Assembly: GCF_900176375.1 (NCBI RefSeq)
Contig: NZ_FWYF01000002.1
Coordinates: 62,001-126,000 of the forward strand
Length of the DNA stretch: 64,000 bases
Source of the DNA: Reichenbachiella faecimaris
GTDB taxonomy: Bacteria > Bacteroidota > Bacteroidia > Cytophagales > Cyclobacteriaceae
Direction of reading: 5' to 3'
Below, piece after piece: positions 43,475-53,215 of the stretch. Numbering within the stretch: the stretch's first letter is position 1; each line of letters begins with the position of its first letter. The position numbers and the translations under genes are program-made. The notes beneath the pieces are model-generated. The model ran no database searches. It was not told the origin of the DNA and saw only the letters and a list, made by a program, of their open reading frames with translations.

Positions 43475-44086
43475 ATGAAAACCTATCAGGTCAATAAATT
43501 CCCAGCTTCATTATCCACCGTTCCTTGGCACACTGCAGAATTACTCACTGATTTCAGCTATCCCTGGGAAAACGAAAAAGCGCCAAAAACTACTTTCAGG
43601 GCGCTCTGGGATTCTAATTACTTGTACTTCAAATATGACGCTGTGGATAAAAACATATTCACCAAACCCATTGATAAAAACAAGGAAGAAATCAACCATC
43701 ACGATCGAATTGAGCTTTTTTTCTCCACAGATGCTGAATTATCCAAATACTATTGTTTGGAAATAGATGCTATAGGTCAAGTAATGGATTTCCAATCCTC
43801 CCATTACCGAAATTTAGATTTCAACTGGTCTTGGCCAAATCTTGTGATTGAATCTAATTTGAATGATAAAGGGTACACAGTATCAGGCAAAATAACCATT
43901 AGCTCCTTAAAACAATTGAAGCTATTGAATGATGCAGCAATCATCACTGGGCTCTATAGAGCCAATTGCATCAAACCTGGAGATTTAGAAGAGGGATTCA
44001 AATGGATGAGTTGGATAGATCCAAACACTTCTGAACCTGATTTTCATATTCCAGAGACATTTGGAAAATTTGTTTTGACTGAATAA
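43475..44086 (+). CDS. CBM9-like carbohydrate-binding protein
   Basis: A 203-residue protein without a signal peptide. It matches the CBM9-like (carbohydrate-binding family 9) beta-sandwich: FRALWDSNYLYFKYDAVD near residue 42, HHDRIELFFST near 73, and KWMSWIDPN near 170. Intracellular or unanchored single-domain proteins of this type are common in Bacteroidota sugar loci, but their role is poorly known. It is 12 bases after glmM and is probably the last gene of the LacI-regulator operon. The 164-base gap after it holds nothing recognised. Confidence 0.75.
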   Translation: MKTYQVNKFPASLSTVPWHTAELLTDFSYPWENEKAPKTTFRALWDSNYLYFKYDAVDKNIFTKPIDKNKEEINHHDRIELFFSTDAELSKYYCLEIDAIGQVMDFQSSHYRNLDFNWSWPNLVIESNLNDKGYTVSGKITISSLKQLKLLNDAAIITGLYRANCIKPGDLEEGFKWMSWIDPNTSEPDFHIPETFGKFVLTE

Positions 44087-44250
44087 CTAAATACACATCA
44101 ATGAATTTTCCGTCCATACCAGTTACCAAATATTACACCCATTTGCAATAACCTAATGATTAAATTGACAAATAGTCTTCAATGGACTATGAAGAAAGTT
44201 CGTCCCTATCCTCTCAATCTATTTGTGAATTCACCATAGTAATGCCCAAT

Positions 44251-47200
44251 TTATCGCTTAATCACATGGTGAACCATACTATTATTCCGAGTAGAAATTT
44301 TCAGTAAATACTGCCCAGCTTGGAGTTGTCCAAGAGACAATTGATGATTATTGTCATTCACTTCTTTGCTCATCAGTAATTTTCCTGACATATCAAGCAC
44401 CTCAATGTTCAATTGTATATTTTCAAGGTTTGAATTAAGAGTCAAGTATTCAGAAACTGGATTAGGAAAAACTGAAACAGTAAATTCAAAATCGTTAGGA
44501 GAAACCGCCGTAACGGTAGTTTCTACCATATAGGTGCCTGAAACCTCACATCCATTCTCATCAGTGATCGCTACCGTGTACTCCCCTGCCGATAGGCCTG
44601 ACACATTCTGCGAAGTGACTCCATGGCTCCAATCAAATGAATAGGGAGAGGTGCCACCTGCTACTGTCAAGGCTATCTCACCATCCGTGACATCTGCCTC
44701 CACGGTCAGCGCTACAGGAGAAGTCAAAGTCACAGATTCCGTCAGGCTACAGCCACCCTCATAAGTCACTATAGCTGTGTATTCGCCAGGACTGAGCGCA
44801 GAAACATCTTCCGCATCTGATCCAGATGACCAGCTTACGGCATATCCTTCCGGACCATTCACGGTCAAATCAATGGCTCCATCATCAGACCCAAAACATG
44901 AGATATGAGTTGTCGCCAAGGACAAAGTAACCTCAGCACAAGACACCACATCAAACGAAATGCTTTCACTGGCACTCTTGTAGGTGTCATCTCCTTCTTG
45001 TGAAACTGATACTGTCACAGTTCCCAATTCACCAGTGAGGGTCAAAGCTGATCCAGTTAAAGTTGCTGGGCCGGTCACATCATAATCTAATGTCAAGCTA
45101 GAATTCGTTGAAGCTTCAATATTGATAGACTCTGTTCGAGTATTCCACTGGTCGCTTATTGTTGATATCGTAATGACTTGATCCAACTTTTCGCCATTGA
45201 CCGTTAAGGTCTGTACTTGATCCTCAGCAGCCAGATAGATATAATCTCCTTCTTGCGAGGCTGTGATTTCAGTAGTACCCGCGCCTACAATAGTCACTGT
45301 ATGACCATCCACTGTGGCTACATCCAGGTTGGAGCTGCTATAAGTCACATCCAATCCTGAACTGGCAGAAGCAGTCAGGTTAAATGCAGCATCTCCTTCT
45401 GCAACTGCTACCAGCTCATCAAAGGTGATACTTTGTGATTGCTTTGGCAGCAATTTGATATAGTCAATAACGACGGTTCCAGACCCTTGCTGACGTGGCC
45501 CCACAAAGCCCAAGGCTTCAATGAAATCTACATTTCTGTAATTGGCTTGATCAGCTAGTGGAATCTGATAGACCACCTGATCCGCGTCGTTGGCCGTGCC
45601 ATCTATATTGTAATATTTGAAACCTGGTTCTGGATCTTCAGTAGGATCATAAGGATCGTAGGCAATCCTCATGTTTGTACTTGATCCATCATCAGGCCCT
45701 ACGCCAGTATTGTTTTGTAAACTGATTTCCATCATGACATAATCATCTGGGTCTATACCCAAATCATAATATTCGATTTTAGGTGCATTGCCTGTGATGT
45801 TCATGGTGAGGACTCCACCTGATACAGTCGCCTCTGCATTTGAATTGGTTACCCAGCCCTCCATGTCGTCATCTGTATCAAAATTCCACTCGAACGAAAA
45901 TGATTCGTCCCTGGTAAAAATAGCTTCAATGGCTAGATCAGTAGTCAAGTTAATGGTTAGCGGATTGTCCGTGCTGATCACATCTCCTGTCCAGCTGCTA
46001 AATTCGTAGCCAAGCACACTGGTCGCCTCTAGGGTCATTTCTCCTGTTGGGTAAGTTCCTGTTGCCACATCAACCAAACCAGCACCCGTTTTGGTGATGG
46101 TCAGATCATACAAATCAGTGACTGTTACATTTAGTGCTACGGTCACTTCAGGTGCTGCATTATAATATTCGTTTCCGGCCTGATTTGCTGTTATTTCTGC
46201 TGTTGCAGCCTCCGTGGCCACGATAGTCAAAATATTTCCTTCTACAGTTGCTACACTCGTATTTGAACTTTCATAAGTAATTTCCAATCCAGCATTAGAA
46301 GTAGACGGAAGCTCTACGGGCAAACCGCCAACATAAGCGTCTACAGCCGTAACGTCTATGAATTGATCTGCCATGGTAGACAATTTGATATAATCGATCA
46401 CCACACTGGCAGTAGCCAGCACATCAGGGTCTTCTAAATCCAGCTGTCTCGGGCCAATAAATTGAATCTCTTCTAAAAAGCCAGTATAGCTGGTCCGTTC
46501 GCCTAAAATAATATTATATATTTCATACTCTCCATCAGGAATTGGGACCACTGTCTCGTCAAAGTTGTAATAGTTGTAACCACTTTCACCACTGATTCCT
46601 GTGGCTATTCTCATACAAGTAGAGCCGTCTGTACCGTCTACAGCAGTGTTATTTTTTAAACGAACGGAGATTACAGGATAATTCTCTGTAGGTATCGCCA
46701 ATCCGGTTCTTACCACTTTTGGCACATTTCCTGAAATAGCCATAGTTGCTAGTCCTCCCTCCACGGTAACGTCAGCCGATTGATTGATCCAGTCTTCCAT
46801 ATCATCATCTGTGTCAAAGCCCCAGTCGTACACAAAATCGAGGGTAGGAGAAAAATTGGCAGTAATGCCTTTATCCGCATCCAAAGTCAAGGTCAGTGGA
46901 TTGTCTGTACTAGTTACATCACCAGTCCAGTTCACAAACTCGTGACCAAAAACAGATGCTGCCGTTAAATCAATATCACCTTCCGGGTAACTTCCAGAGG
47001 CTATATCCACAGTACCATATCCACTTTGTGAGACAACCAGTGCCCAGAGGTCAACCGTGCTAACCGTCAGGGTCTGCTCTACGTCTGTAGCCGCATTGTA
47101 TAAGTCATCACCTACCTGTGATGCAGTGATCACGGCAGTGCCTTCGCCAACAATAGTCACGGTACTTCCAGAAACAGTAGCTACATCAGTATTTCCACTG

Positions 47201-49119
47201 GCATAAGTCACTTCCAAACTGGAGCTAGCCGTAGCTGTCAGCTCAAAAGGGTCTTGCCCCACAAAAGCTTCATCTAACGCTTCGAAGGTGATGGTCTGAT
47301 CAGCCTTCTGCAACAACCTGACACGATCAATGTCGACATTTCCGACAGTAGCTCCGTGTATACCATGTACTTCGATTTGCTGAATGATACCATTGTATTT
47401 GGCTGTTCGCAAATCGATGGTGTAGGTGTGAAACTCTACATCACTAGCACTGTGATCAAAAAATGTAAAGGCGAAATCTGTCCCGTTATAAGTCGCTACT
47501 CTCATGCCATCACCAGACTCACTGTCTACGGCCGTATTGTTTTTGACAGTCACTTCCATAAATGGATAGTCGTCGGCTACCAGAGCCAAAGCATCAAAAA
47601 TCAGCTTAGGTCTGCCCGACCCATCAAACGCAAGATTGACTACACCACTAGCTACAGTAGCCGTGGCATTGGTAGTGGTTGTCCAGCCCTCCGTGTCATC
47701 ATCTGTATCAAATTCCCACTCATACGTGTAATCAGTAATAGGTGAAAAATTAGCGGTCACGCTCTTGTCCGCATCCAAAGTCAGTGTGAGTGGATTATCT
47801 GTACTGGTCACATCTCCTGTCCAATTGACAAATTCATGTCCCAAGGTTGGCGTAGCTGTAATTTCCAAATCTCCTTCTGGATAAGTGCCTGAAGCTACAT
47901 CCACTAAACCATAACCTGTAGCGGCTGTAGTCAATGCATGTTCGGGCAAGGCCGAAATCAATCTAATATTTTCCACTTCAATGCTACCAGGATTTCCATC
48001 CCTGATTCCCTGCAGTTCTAAATTGGTAATGTATCCAGTATAGTTGCCTCCAGCTAAGTCTATGGTATAAGTTTGAAAATCTGCATCGCTGGCAGTATGA
48101 TCAAATCTGATATATTTTGTATCTGCATTATCATTGGTCGTGACAATTCTCATGCCATCTGCATTGGTATCATTGTCTCCCAGGACTGTGGTGTTGTTTT
48201 TCACAATCAATTCTAACTGCGGATAATCATCCGAAGGAATACCTAAGTCGCTTAGCACTATTTTAGGTGTACCCGTGCCATCAAACGACATGGTCAGTAC
48301 ATCACTAGCCACACTTGTTGTGGCTGATGCTTCTACCCAATCCTCTTGATCGTCATCCGTACCAAAAGTCCAGTCGTAGCTAAAGCTTGAAATTGCTGTG
48401 AAGTTGGCGGTCACAGTTTTGGCTGCGTCTAAGGTGAACACATACGGATTGTCCGAGCCTGATCCATCTCCACCCCAACTCGAAAGCTCATATCCCAAAG
48501 CTGGGCTGGCATAGATGGTCACATCTCCTGTGGGCAAGTTGCTGGTGGACGGGCTCACTGTACCATAACCTGTCTGATCTATTGTTAAATCAAAATAATC
48601 TCCTGTTTCCGCTAATAAGGTAATCGATTCAAAGGCAAACATGTCCGTTACGTTTACGCCCGTTTCATTGAGACGTATGCCAATTCGGTTAAGGTAGCCC
48701 TGATTGTCAGAGTTAATAGGTATATCCACAATGTAGGTCTGCGGGCTAGCATCTTCTGTCGAAATGGTAAACACTACTTTCTCTCCATTGCCAACATTGA
48801 AATCATCCGTATCAAAAACTACGAACTCCAGTTCCTCATATATTGCAGTATTGTTTTGTACCACAATTTCAACTTGTGTGTATATCACATCCGAAAATCC
48901 CAATGGCCCATTGAGTTTGATGCCTGGCCGGTTTTGGGAAGAACTGGTACCCATTACCAATTGGCCGCCACTTACGGCAATGGAAGTATTTCCTCCGATA
49001 TTAGACCAGCCTTCTTCATCTGTATCAAACCCGTAGACAATATCGCTCTGGGCATATCCAACCTGAGTAGTAGTCAGGACTATCAATAAAATGAAAAGTT
49101 GTTGTAGAAATGTTTTCAT
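44251..49119 (-). CDS. Giant modular surface protein with T9SS sorting domain
   Basis: A 1622-residue secreted protein. A signal peptide (about 1-24) is followed by five related jelly-roll-like modules, each opening with an FDTDDD-x-E-G/D-W motif (about 30, 243, 465, 763 and 1075). Between them lie four divergent InlB B-repeats, which end in VTANF- or EAIF-type strands (about 175, 393, 693 and 1008), and four bacterial Ig-like domains (about 606, 916, 1226 and 1313). SprB-like repeats with HISCFGSDDGAIDL begin near 1393. The end is a type IX C-terminal sorting domain (VFPNPVSEYLTL, about 1550-1622). No catalytic domain is visible. It is divergent from the GH10 gene and likely binds polysaccharide at the surface. 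Confidence 0.8.
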   Translation of the reverse strand: MKTFLQQLFILLIVLTTTQVGYAQSDIVYGFDTDEEGWSNIGGNTSIAVSGGQLVMGTSSSQNRPGIKLNGPLGFSDVIYTQVEIVVQNNTAIYEELEFVVFDTDDFNVGNGEKVVFTISTEDASPQTYIVDIPINSDNQGYLNRIGIRLNETGVNVTDMFAFESITLLAETGDYFDLTIDQTGYGTVSPSTSNLPTGDVTIYASPALGYELSSWGGDGSGSDNPYVFTLDAAKTVTANFTAISSFSYDWTFGTDDDQEDWVEASATTSVASDVLTMSFDGTGTPKIVLSDLGIPSDDYPQLELIVKNNTTVLGDNDTNADGMRIVTTNDNADTKYIRFDHTASDADFQTYTIDLAGGNYTGYITNLELQGIRDGNPGSIEVENIRLISALPEHALTTAATGYGLVDVASGTYPEGDLEITATPTLGHEFVNWTGDVTSTDNPLTLTLDADKSVTANFSPITDYTYEWEFDTDDDTEGWTTTTNATATVASGVVNLAFDGSGRPKLIFDALALVADDYPFMEVTVKNNTAVDSESGDGMRVATYNGTDFAFTFFDHSASDVEFHTYTIDLRTAKYNGIIQQIEVHGIHGATVGNVDIDRVRLLQKADQTITFEALDEAFVGQDPFELTATASSSLEVTYASGNTDVATVSGSTVTIVGEGTAVITASQVGDDLYNAATDVEQTLTVSTVDLWALVVSQSGYGTVDIASGSYPEGDIDLTAASVFGHEFVNWTGDVTSTDNPLTLTLDADKGITANFSPTLDFVYDWGFDTDDDMEDWINQSADVTVEGGLATMAISGNVPKVVRTGLAIPTENYPVISVRLKNNTAVDGTDGSTCMRIATGISGESGYNYYNFDETVVPIPDGEYEIYNIILGERTSYTGFLEEIQFIGPRQLDLEDPDVLATASVVIDYIKLSTMADQFIDVTAVDAYVGGLPVELPSTSNAGLEITYESSNTSVATVEGNILTIVATEAATAEITANQAGNEYYNAAPEVTVALNVTVTDLYDLTITKTGAGLVDVATGTYPTGEMTLEATSVLGYEFSSWTGDVISTDNPLTINLTTDLAIEAIFTRDESFSFEWNFDTDDDMEGWVTNSNAEATVSGGVLTMNITGNAPKIEYYDLGIDPDDYVMMEISLQNNTGVGPDDGSSTNMRIAYDPYDPTEDPEPGFKYYNIDGTANDADQVVYQIPLADQANYRNVDFIEALGFVGPRQQGSGTVVIDYIKLLPKQSQSITFDELVAVAEGDAAFNLTASASSGLDVTYSSSNLDVATVDGHTVTIVGAGTTEITASQEGDYIYLAAEDQVQTLTVNGEKLDQVITISTISDQWNTRTESINIEASTNSSLTLDYDVTGPATLTGSALTLTGELGTVTVSVSQEGDDTYKSASESISFDVVSCAEVTLSLATTHISCFGSDDGAIDLTVNGPEGYAVSWSSGSDAEDVSALSPGEYTAIVTYEGGCSLTESVTLTSPVALTVEADVTDGEIALTVAGGTSPYSFDWSHGVTSQNVSGLSAGEYTVAITDENGCEVSGTYMVETTVTAVSPNDFEFTVSVFPNPVSEYLTLNSNLENIQLNIEVLDMSGKLLMSKEVNDNNHQLSLGQLQAGQYLLKISTRNNSMVHHVIKR

Positions 49120-49391
49120 GCGTTCTGTTTTTTGATCATCTCAAAGGTTTCCATCTTAGCACGCAATCCAGTTTAAAAACTGTTTTTTAGGGTTTGAATT
49201 CTATCAATCGACCGGAATTTTTACAAAACGGGACATTTTTCAATACTTCTTAAGATATAGCCTATTTCATTTTCCATAGCAAACCACAGCTAACAGTATT
49301 CCAACTTCAAAAAACCAATTTCGAACCTGAAAGGAAGATTAAGGAAATAGATTTGATTGTTTAATAATGTATTTAACTGACCATCAAGTCT

Positions 49392-51593
49392 ATGATCATA
49401 AGAACCCTTTACCTTTTAGCTTTTTACCTGATTAGTTTCTCCGGTTTCGCACAAAACACTATGTATGCGGATTGGACTAGTATATCTGGTTCCAGTTCTA
49501 ACATCCGGGAGGCTAGTTTCCATCAAAACGAAGAAGACATTTCCAAATTTTCCGATTACCCTGATTTCTCAGTAGATAAAGAGGTCAAGGTTTCGTTTTT
49601 TGTAAAGTCTGAAATTACCATTGACCTAAAAGTATCTTTTCAGATGGTAGGCCTGGATGCGGACGATCAGTCGATCACCAAATATCCCAATTTGAACGGG
49701 GACGACCTGGCCACAGACCATCCTTACAAAAATGGATCGAGCTGTACAGTGATACCTGGAGAAGACTGGGTAGAAGTATCCTTCGCTAACAATGCGAATG
49801 ATATTTCAGCTTTCCAAAGCCTTAAGTCCATTAGCGAATGGAAAACAAGAATCGTATTTGGCGCCCCTGCCTCTGGCTCCACTGAGGGTAAAATATGGTT
49901 TCGTGACCTTGACGTGCAATGGGCTGGCTCTTCAGCCAATGAACTAGAAAGCATCAGCTACGAACTAGATGGCGAAGATTGGGATCATAAAATAGATGAC
50001 GCTGATGATTGGGCTTTTGGGTATGAATATTTTGAAGAACAAGGCTCCACGCTAGAAATACCCACAGGCAGACGCTTGCGAGAAATCGCGGCAGACCGCT
50101 TTGTGTATGACAGAATCTACATAGGAGGTGCCACGCACGGCAAACTGTTCGGAACGGCTTCACTTGAAATTCTAAACCGCGAGTTTAGCTACATCACTCC
50201 AGCCAATGATTACAAGCAATCATATATACACCCTGAACCAGATAAATGGAGATGGGAAGTTTCAGATCAATGGGCAGACAGTGCAGCGCTCAATGGACAA
50301 GTGATCCGTATGCACTCGCCCATAAGCCCGCAAGCTTCGAAATGGGCCAAAGACGATTCACGTACGGCTGCAGAACTAGAAACGAACATGACCGAATACA
50401 TGACCGAGCTTTGCAAGCACTTCAATGGCCATCCTAATATCAAATGGATGGATGTTGTCAATGAAACCGTGGAACGGGATGGCAATTGGTTTGGCCCTAA
50501 GGAAGGTGTTGACCTTTGGGAAAACCCCTGGCCATTGATTGGCTACGATGAAACTGAGGACGGGTTGAATCCTCCTTCATACATTCGTATGGCTTTCGAA
50601 ATTGCCAGCGAGCATGCCCCAGACATCAAATTGATTTACAACCAACATGGCGACATGGAAGACCCCATGTGGGAAAAGACAAAAGCGACCGTGCTGTACT
50701 TGAAATCTCTCGGGCTTCGAGTAGATGGCATTGGCTGGCAAGCCCATTTGGAAACCGACTTTTTGGATATTCCTGATGTGATTTCCAAATTGGAAGACTT
50801 GATCGATTGGGCGCACGCCAATGACCTGGAGTTTCATGTCACGGAAAATGACGTGGACATAGAAGATGGAGACGGCAACGAAAACCAAGCAGAAGTATTT
50901 GCCACTGTTGTAGAGGCCGTACTTTCCAAAGCTCCCAGTGGCGTAGTGACTTGGAATGCGTGGATGGTACGTGATAGTGACGGCCAGGGGGCTGCGGGCT
51001 TACCCGCCATGTTTGATGCCGAGGGAACAGCCAAACCCGCGTACTATGCTGTCCAGCAAGTTTTAGAAGAAATCGTGATAGATGCCACGCTGACCACTTC
51101 AGTGATCGGAGAGGGTTCCATCAATGAAGTGGATGGCACCTATTTGCTCAACTCAGAAATCACGCTGACCGCGACACCAGCTGATGGCTATGTGTTTTCA
51201 CATTGGGAAGGAACAGCGCCTGGTGAAGAAAATCCTAAAACCATTTCATTAACAGAAAACTACCATCTCACCTCCCATTTTATCACAGAAGAAGAAGCCC
51301 AAGAGGAAGAAGAAATAGAAATCATCCTAGGAGAAATCAGCAATCAAAAGGAAGAAATCAAAATTTATCCAAACCCTGTCTCCAACAGTGATATCAAAAT
51401 TCAACTGAGTGAAAAAATATCTGGCACGGTCACTGTAGCGCTATACAACATGGAAGGGCACCACCTCTATTCAAATACCTATAGCAGTCAACCACTTGAA
51501 ATACCATTGGATTCTTCCTGGGCACAAGGCGTATATCTGCTGAGAATTGGATTTGAGAATCAATTGGTAAATAAAAAGATAGTAATAGAATAA
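49392..51593 (+). CDS. Secreted GH10 xylanase-family protein with T9SS sorting domain
   Basis: A 733-residue secreted protein. It has a signal peptide (about 1-20), an N-terminal beta-sandwich of about 160 residues that may bind carbohydrate, and a GH10 barrel (about 190-560). The acid/base Glu is in WMDVVNETVE (about Glu358) and the nucleophile Glu in FHVTENDV (about Glu485). A divergent B-repeat (about 565-635) and a T9SS C-terminal domain (IYPNPVSNSDIKI, about 655-733) follow. GH10 enzymes cut beta-1,4-xylan. The usual HTLVWHSQ segment is replaced by HSPISPQASKW, so specificity may differ. It is 8 bases upstream of a sulfatase gene, and a TAGATTTG element lies at 49348. Confidence 0.87.
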   Translation: MIIRTLYLLAFYLISFSGFAQNTMYADWTSISGSSSNIREASFHQNEEDISKFSDYPDFSVDKEVKVSFFVKSEITIDLKVSFQMVGLDADDQSITKYPNLNGDDLATDHPYKNGSSCTVIPGEDWVEVSFANNANDISAFQSLKSISEWKTRIVFGAPASGSTEGKIWFRDLDVQWAGSSANELESISYELDGEDWDHKIDDADDWAFGYEYFEEQGSTLEIPTGRRLREIAADRFVYDRIYIGGATHGKLFGTASLEILNREFSYITPANDYKQSYIHPEPDKWRWEVSDQWADSAALNGQVIRMHSPISPQASKWAKDDSRTAAELETNMTEYMTELCKHFNGHPNIKWMDVVNETVERDGNWFGPKEGVDLWENPWPLIGYDETEDGLNPPSYIRMAFEIASEHAPDIKLIYNQHGDMEDPMWEKTKATVLYLKSLGLRVDGIGWQAHLETDFLDIPDVISKLEDLIDWAHANDLEFHVTENDVDIEDGDGNENQAEVFATVVEAVLSKAPSGVVTWNAWMVRDSDGQGAAGLPAMFDAEGTAKPAYYAVQQVLEEIVIDATLTTSVIGEGSINEVDGTYLLNSEITLTATPADGYVFSHWEGTAPGEENPKTISLTENYHLTSHFITEEEAQEEEEIEIILGEISNQKEEIKIYPNPVSNSDIKIQLSEKISGTVTVALYNMEGHHLYSNTYSSQPLEIPLDSSWAQGVYLLRIGFENQLVNKKIVIE

Positions 51594-51601
51594 ATTAGAT
51601 C

Positions 51602-53038
51602 ATGATGAATAGATACATTCAAAAAATCGCCAGTGTACTGCTAGTGTGCATGCTGGCCATAGGCATCTGCCCTACGACTGCACAAAAGCAAAAACCCAAT
51701 GTGGTTTTCTTTTTGGTAGATGATATGGGATGGAATGATGTGAGTTTTGCGCAATCCAAATTCTACGAAACGCCAAATATCGACAAGGCGTCCAAAGAAG
51801 GCGTGGTTTTCTCCCAAGCCTACGCCGCCCACCCCAGATGTGTGCCCTCCAGGTATGCGATGATTACGGGTAGGTATCCGGCCAGGATCAATAGCCCTGG
51901 CCCAGGAGAGGGCGACCTGACCGACGATGCTATAACACTTGCAGAGCCATTCAGGGCAGCTGGTTATACCACGTTCTTTGCCGGCAAATGGCACTTGGCC
52001 TCAGCAGAATCTTATCCAGATACCCAAGGGTTTGACTACAATTTTGGTGGTGGACATGCTGGCGCACCAAAGTCCTACTTCCAGCCCTACAACGTGCAAA
52101 AGTCTGGCAAAGGTAATGGCAAGGAGAAAAGCATAGAAAATCTGGAAGATGCACCAGAGGGTTACTATCTGACTGATCACTTGACAGATAAGACGGAGGC
52201 TTTTATTAGAGAAAATAAAGATCAGCCATTTTTGGTGTATCTCTCCCACTATGGGGTGCATACTCCATTTGAAAGCAAAGTCGAAAAGACCAAGAAGTAC
52301 CGCAAAAAAGCCAGAACGCTATATGGCGAAGAGGAAGTAGCAGAGTTTTCCTCAGACCCAACAACTGGCGAAACAAAATTGCGCCAAGACAATCCAGTCT
52401 ATGCTGGAATGGTGGAGAGTATGGATGAAAGCTTTGGACGAATCATGAATCTGCTGGAAGAATTGAACTTGAAAGAAAACACCATAGTGGTATTCACTTC
52501 CGATCATGGTGGACTTTCTAATCGTGGCAACGGAAGGAAATTAGCTACTTCTAATCTTCCTCTGAGAGCTGGCAAAGGGCACAACTATGAAGGTGGCGTC
52601 CGGATCCCGATGTTTGTGGCCTGGCCGAGCCAGATACAGGCGGGTGAGTCTTCTTCTGTCGTCACGGGTACAGACTACTTTCCTACGCTATTGGAGCTCA
52701 CAGGATTGCCTTTAGAAAACGAGGCTCACCTTGACGGCGTAAGTTTTGCATCATCATTGACCACGAAAAATACACAAAATGAAAATCGTCCGGTATTTTG
52801 GCATTCGCCAAAACCAAGACCCAAGAGCACTGGCGACAGAGCCAATACGGCCGTAAGACTAGGCGATTACAAATTGCTAGACTTCTACGAAGCCAATCGT
52901 GTAGAGCTATACAACATTGCAAAAGATCCTGAAGAACAAAACAATCTGGCCAAAGCCATGCCTGAGAAAAGCGCAGAGCTGATGGCCTTGATCAAAAATT
53001 GGCGCCAGGAGGTAGATGCTTATATGGGCAAGAAATAA
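51602..53038 (+). CDS. Secreted arylsulfatase-like sulfatase (S1 family)
   Basis: A 478-residue formylglycine-dependent sulfatase. The signal peptide (about 1-28) is followed by the metal-binding FFLVDDMGWND and the activation motif CVPSR (Cys at about residue 78), whose Cys must be converted to formylglycine. GKWHLA and TSDHGG, with further active-site residues, come later. It removes sulfate esters from polysaccharide in the periplasm or outside the cell. It is co-transcribed with the GH10 gene, which points to a sulfated xylan-type substrate. It has no T9SS domain. The maturation enzyme is not encoded in this window. Confidence 0.9.
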   Translation: MMNRYIQKIASVLLVCMLAIGICPTTAQKQKPNVVFFLVDDMGWNDVSFAQSKFYETPNIDKASKEGVVFSQAYAAHPRCVPSRYAMITGRYPARINSPGPGEGDLTDDAITLAEPFRAAGYTTFFAGKWHLASAESYPDTQGFDYNFGGGHAGAPKSYFQPYNVQKSGKGNGKEKSIENLEDAPEGYYLTDHLTDKTEAFIRENKDQPFLVYLSHYGVHTPFESKVEKTKKYRKKARTLYGEEEVAEFSSDPTTGETKLRQDNPVYAGMVESMDESFGRIMNLLEELNLKENTIVVFTSDHGGLSNRGNGRKLATSNLPLRAGKGHNYEGGVRIPMFVAWPSQIQAGESSSVVTGTDYFPTLLELTGLPLENEAHLDGVSFASSLTTKNTQNENRPVFWHSPKPRPKSTGDRANTAVRLGDYKLLDFYEANRVELYNIAKDPEEQNNLAKAMPEKSAELMALIKNWRQEVDAYMGKK

Positions 53039-53059
53039 ACTATTAGTATATTAGGACGA

Positions 53060-53090
53060 AAGACTACTCCGAATGGGGTGGTCTTTTTTT
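53060..53090 (+). terminator. Intrinsic terminator after the GH10-sulfatase operon
   Basis: GACTACTCC (53062-53070) pairs with GGGGTGGTC (53075-53083), with two G-U pairs and a 4-base loop, followed by seven T residues. It marks the right end of the plus-strand arm. Confidence 0.8.
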
Positions 53091-53140
53091 GATCTCACTC
53101 AAACACAAAAAATAATTAGCTCTTAGAATAGTCGTTTTAT

Positions 53141-53213
53141 TTGTGGTATGTTGTTTTACTTTCTATTTTTGGGTACCTGATAAATTTTCCTTAAAGAAAG
53201 TAATTTAAGTACC
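53141..53213 (+). promoter_or_regulatory. Methyltransferase promoter with inverted repeat (putative autoregulatory operator)
   Basis: TTG (53141-53143) and TATTTTTG (53164-53171), 20 bases apart, fit the Bacteroidota promoter. Directly downstream an interrupted palindrome has outer arms GGTACCT (53172-53178) and AAGTACC (53207-53213), and inner arms TAAATT (about 53181-53186) and AATTTA (about 53202-53207). It ends two bases before the methyltransferase ATG. The HTH domain of the methyltransferase is the obvious candidate to bind it (inference). Confidence 0.5.
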
Positions 53214-53215
53214 AT

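Noticed and set aside
44251-49119. Several plus-strand open frames of 60-130 codons opposite the giant surface protein
   Set aside because: They lie antisense to a long, clearly coding frame with recognisable domains and show no family features.
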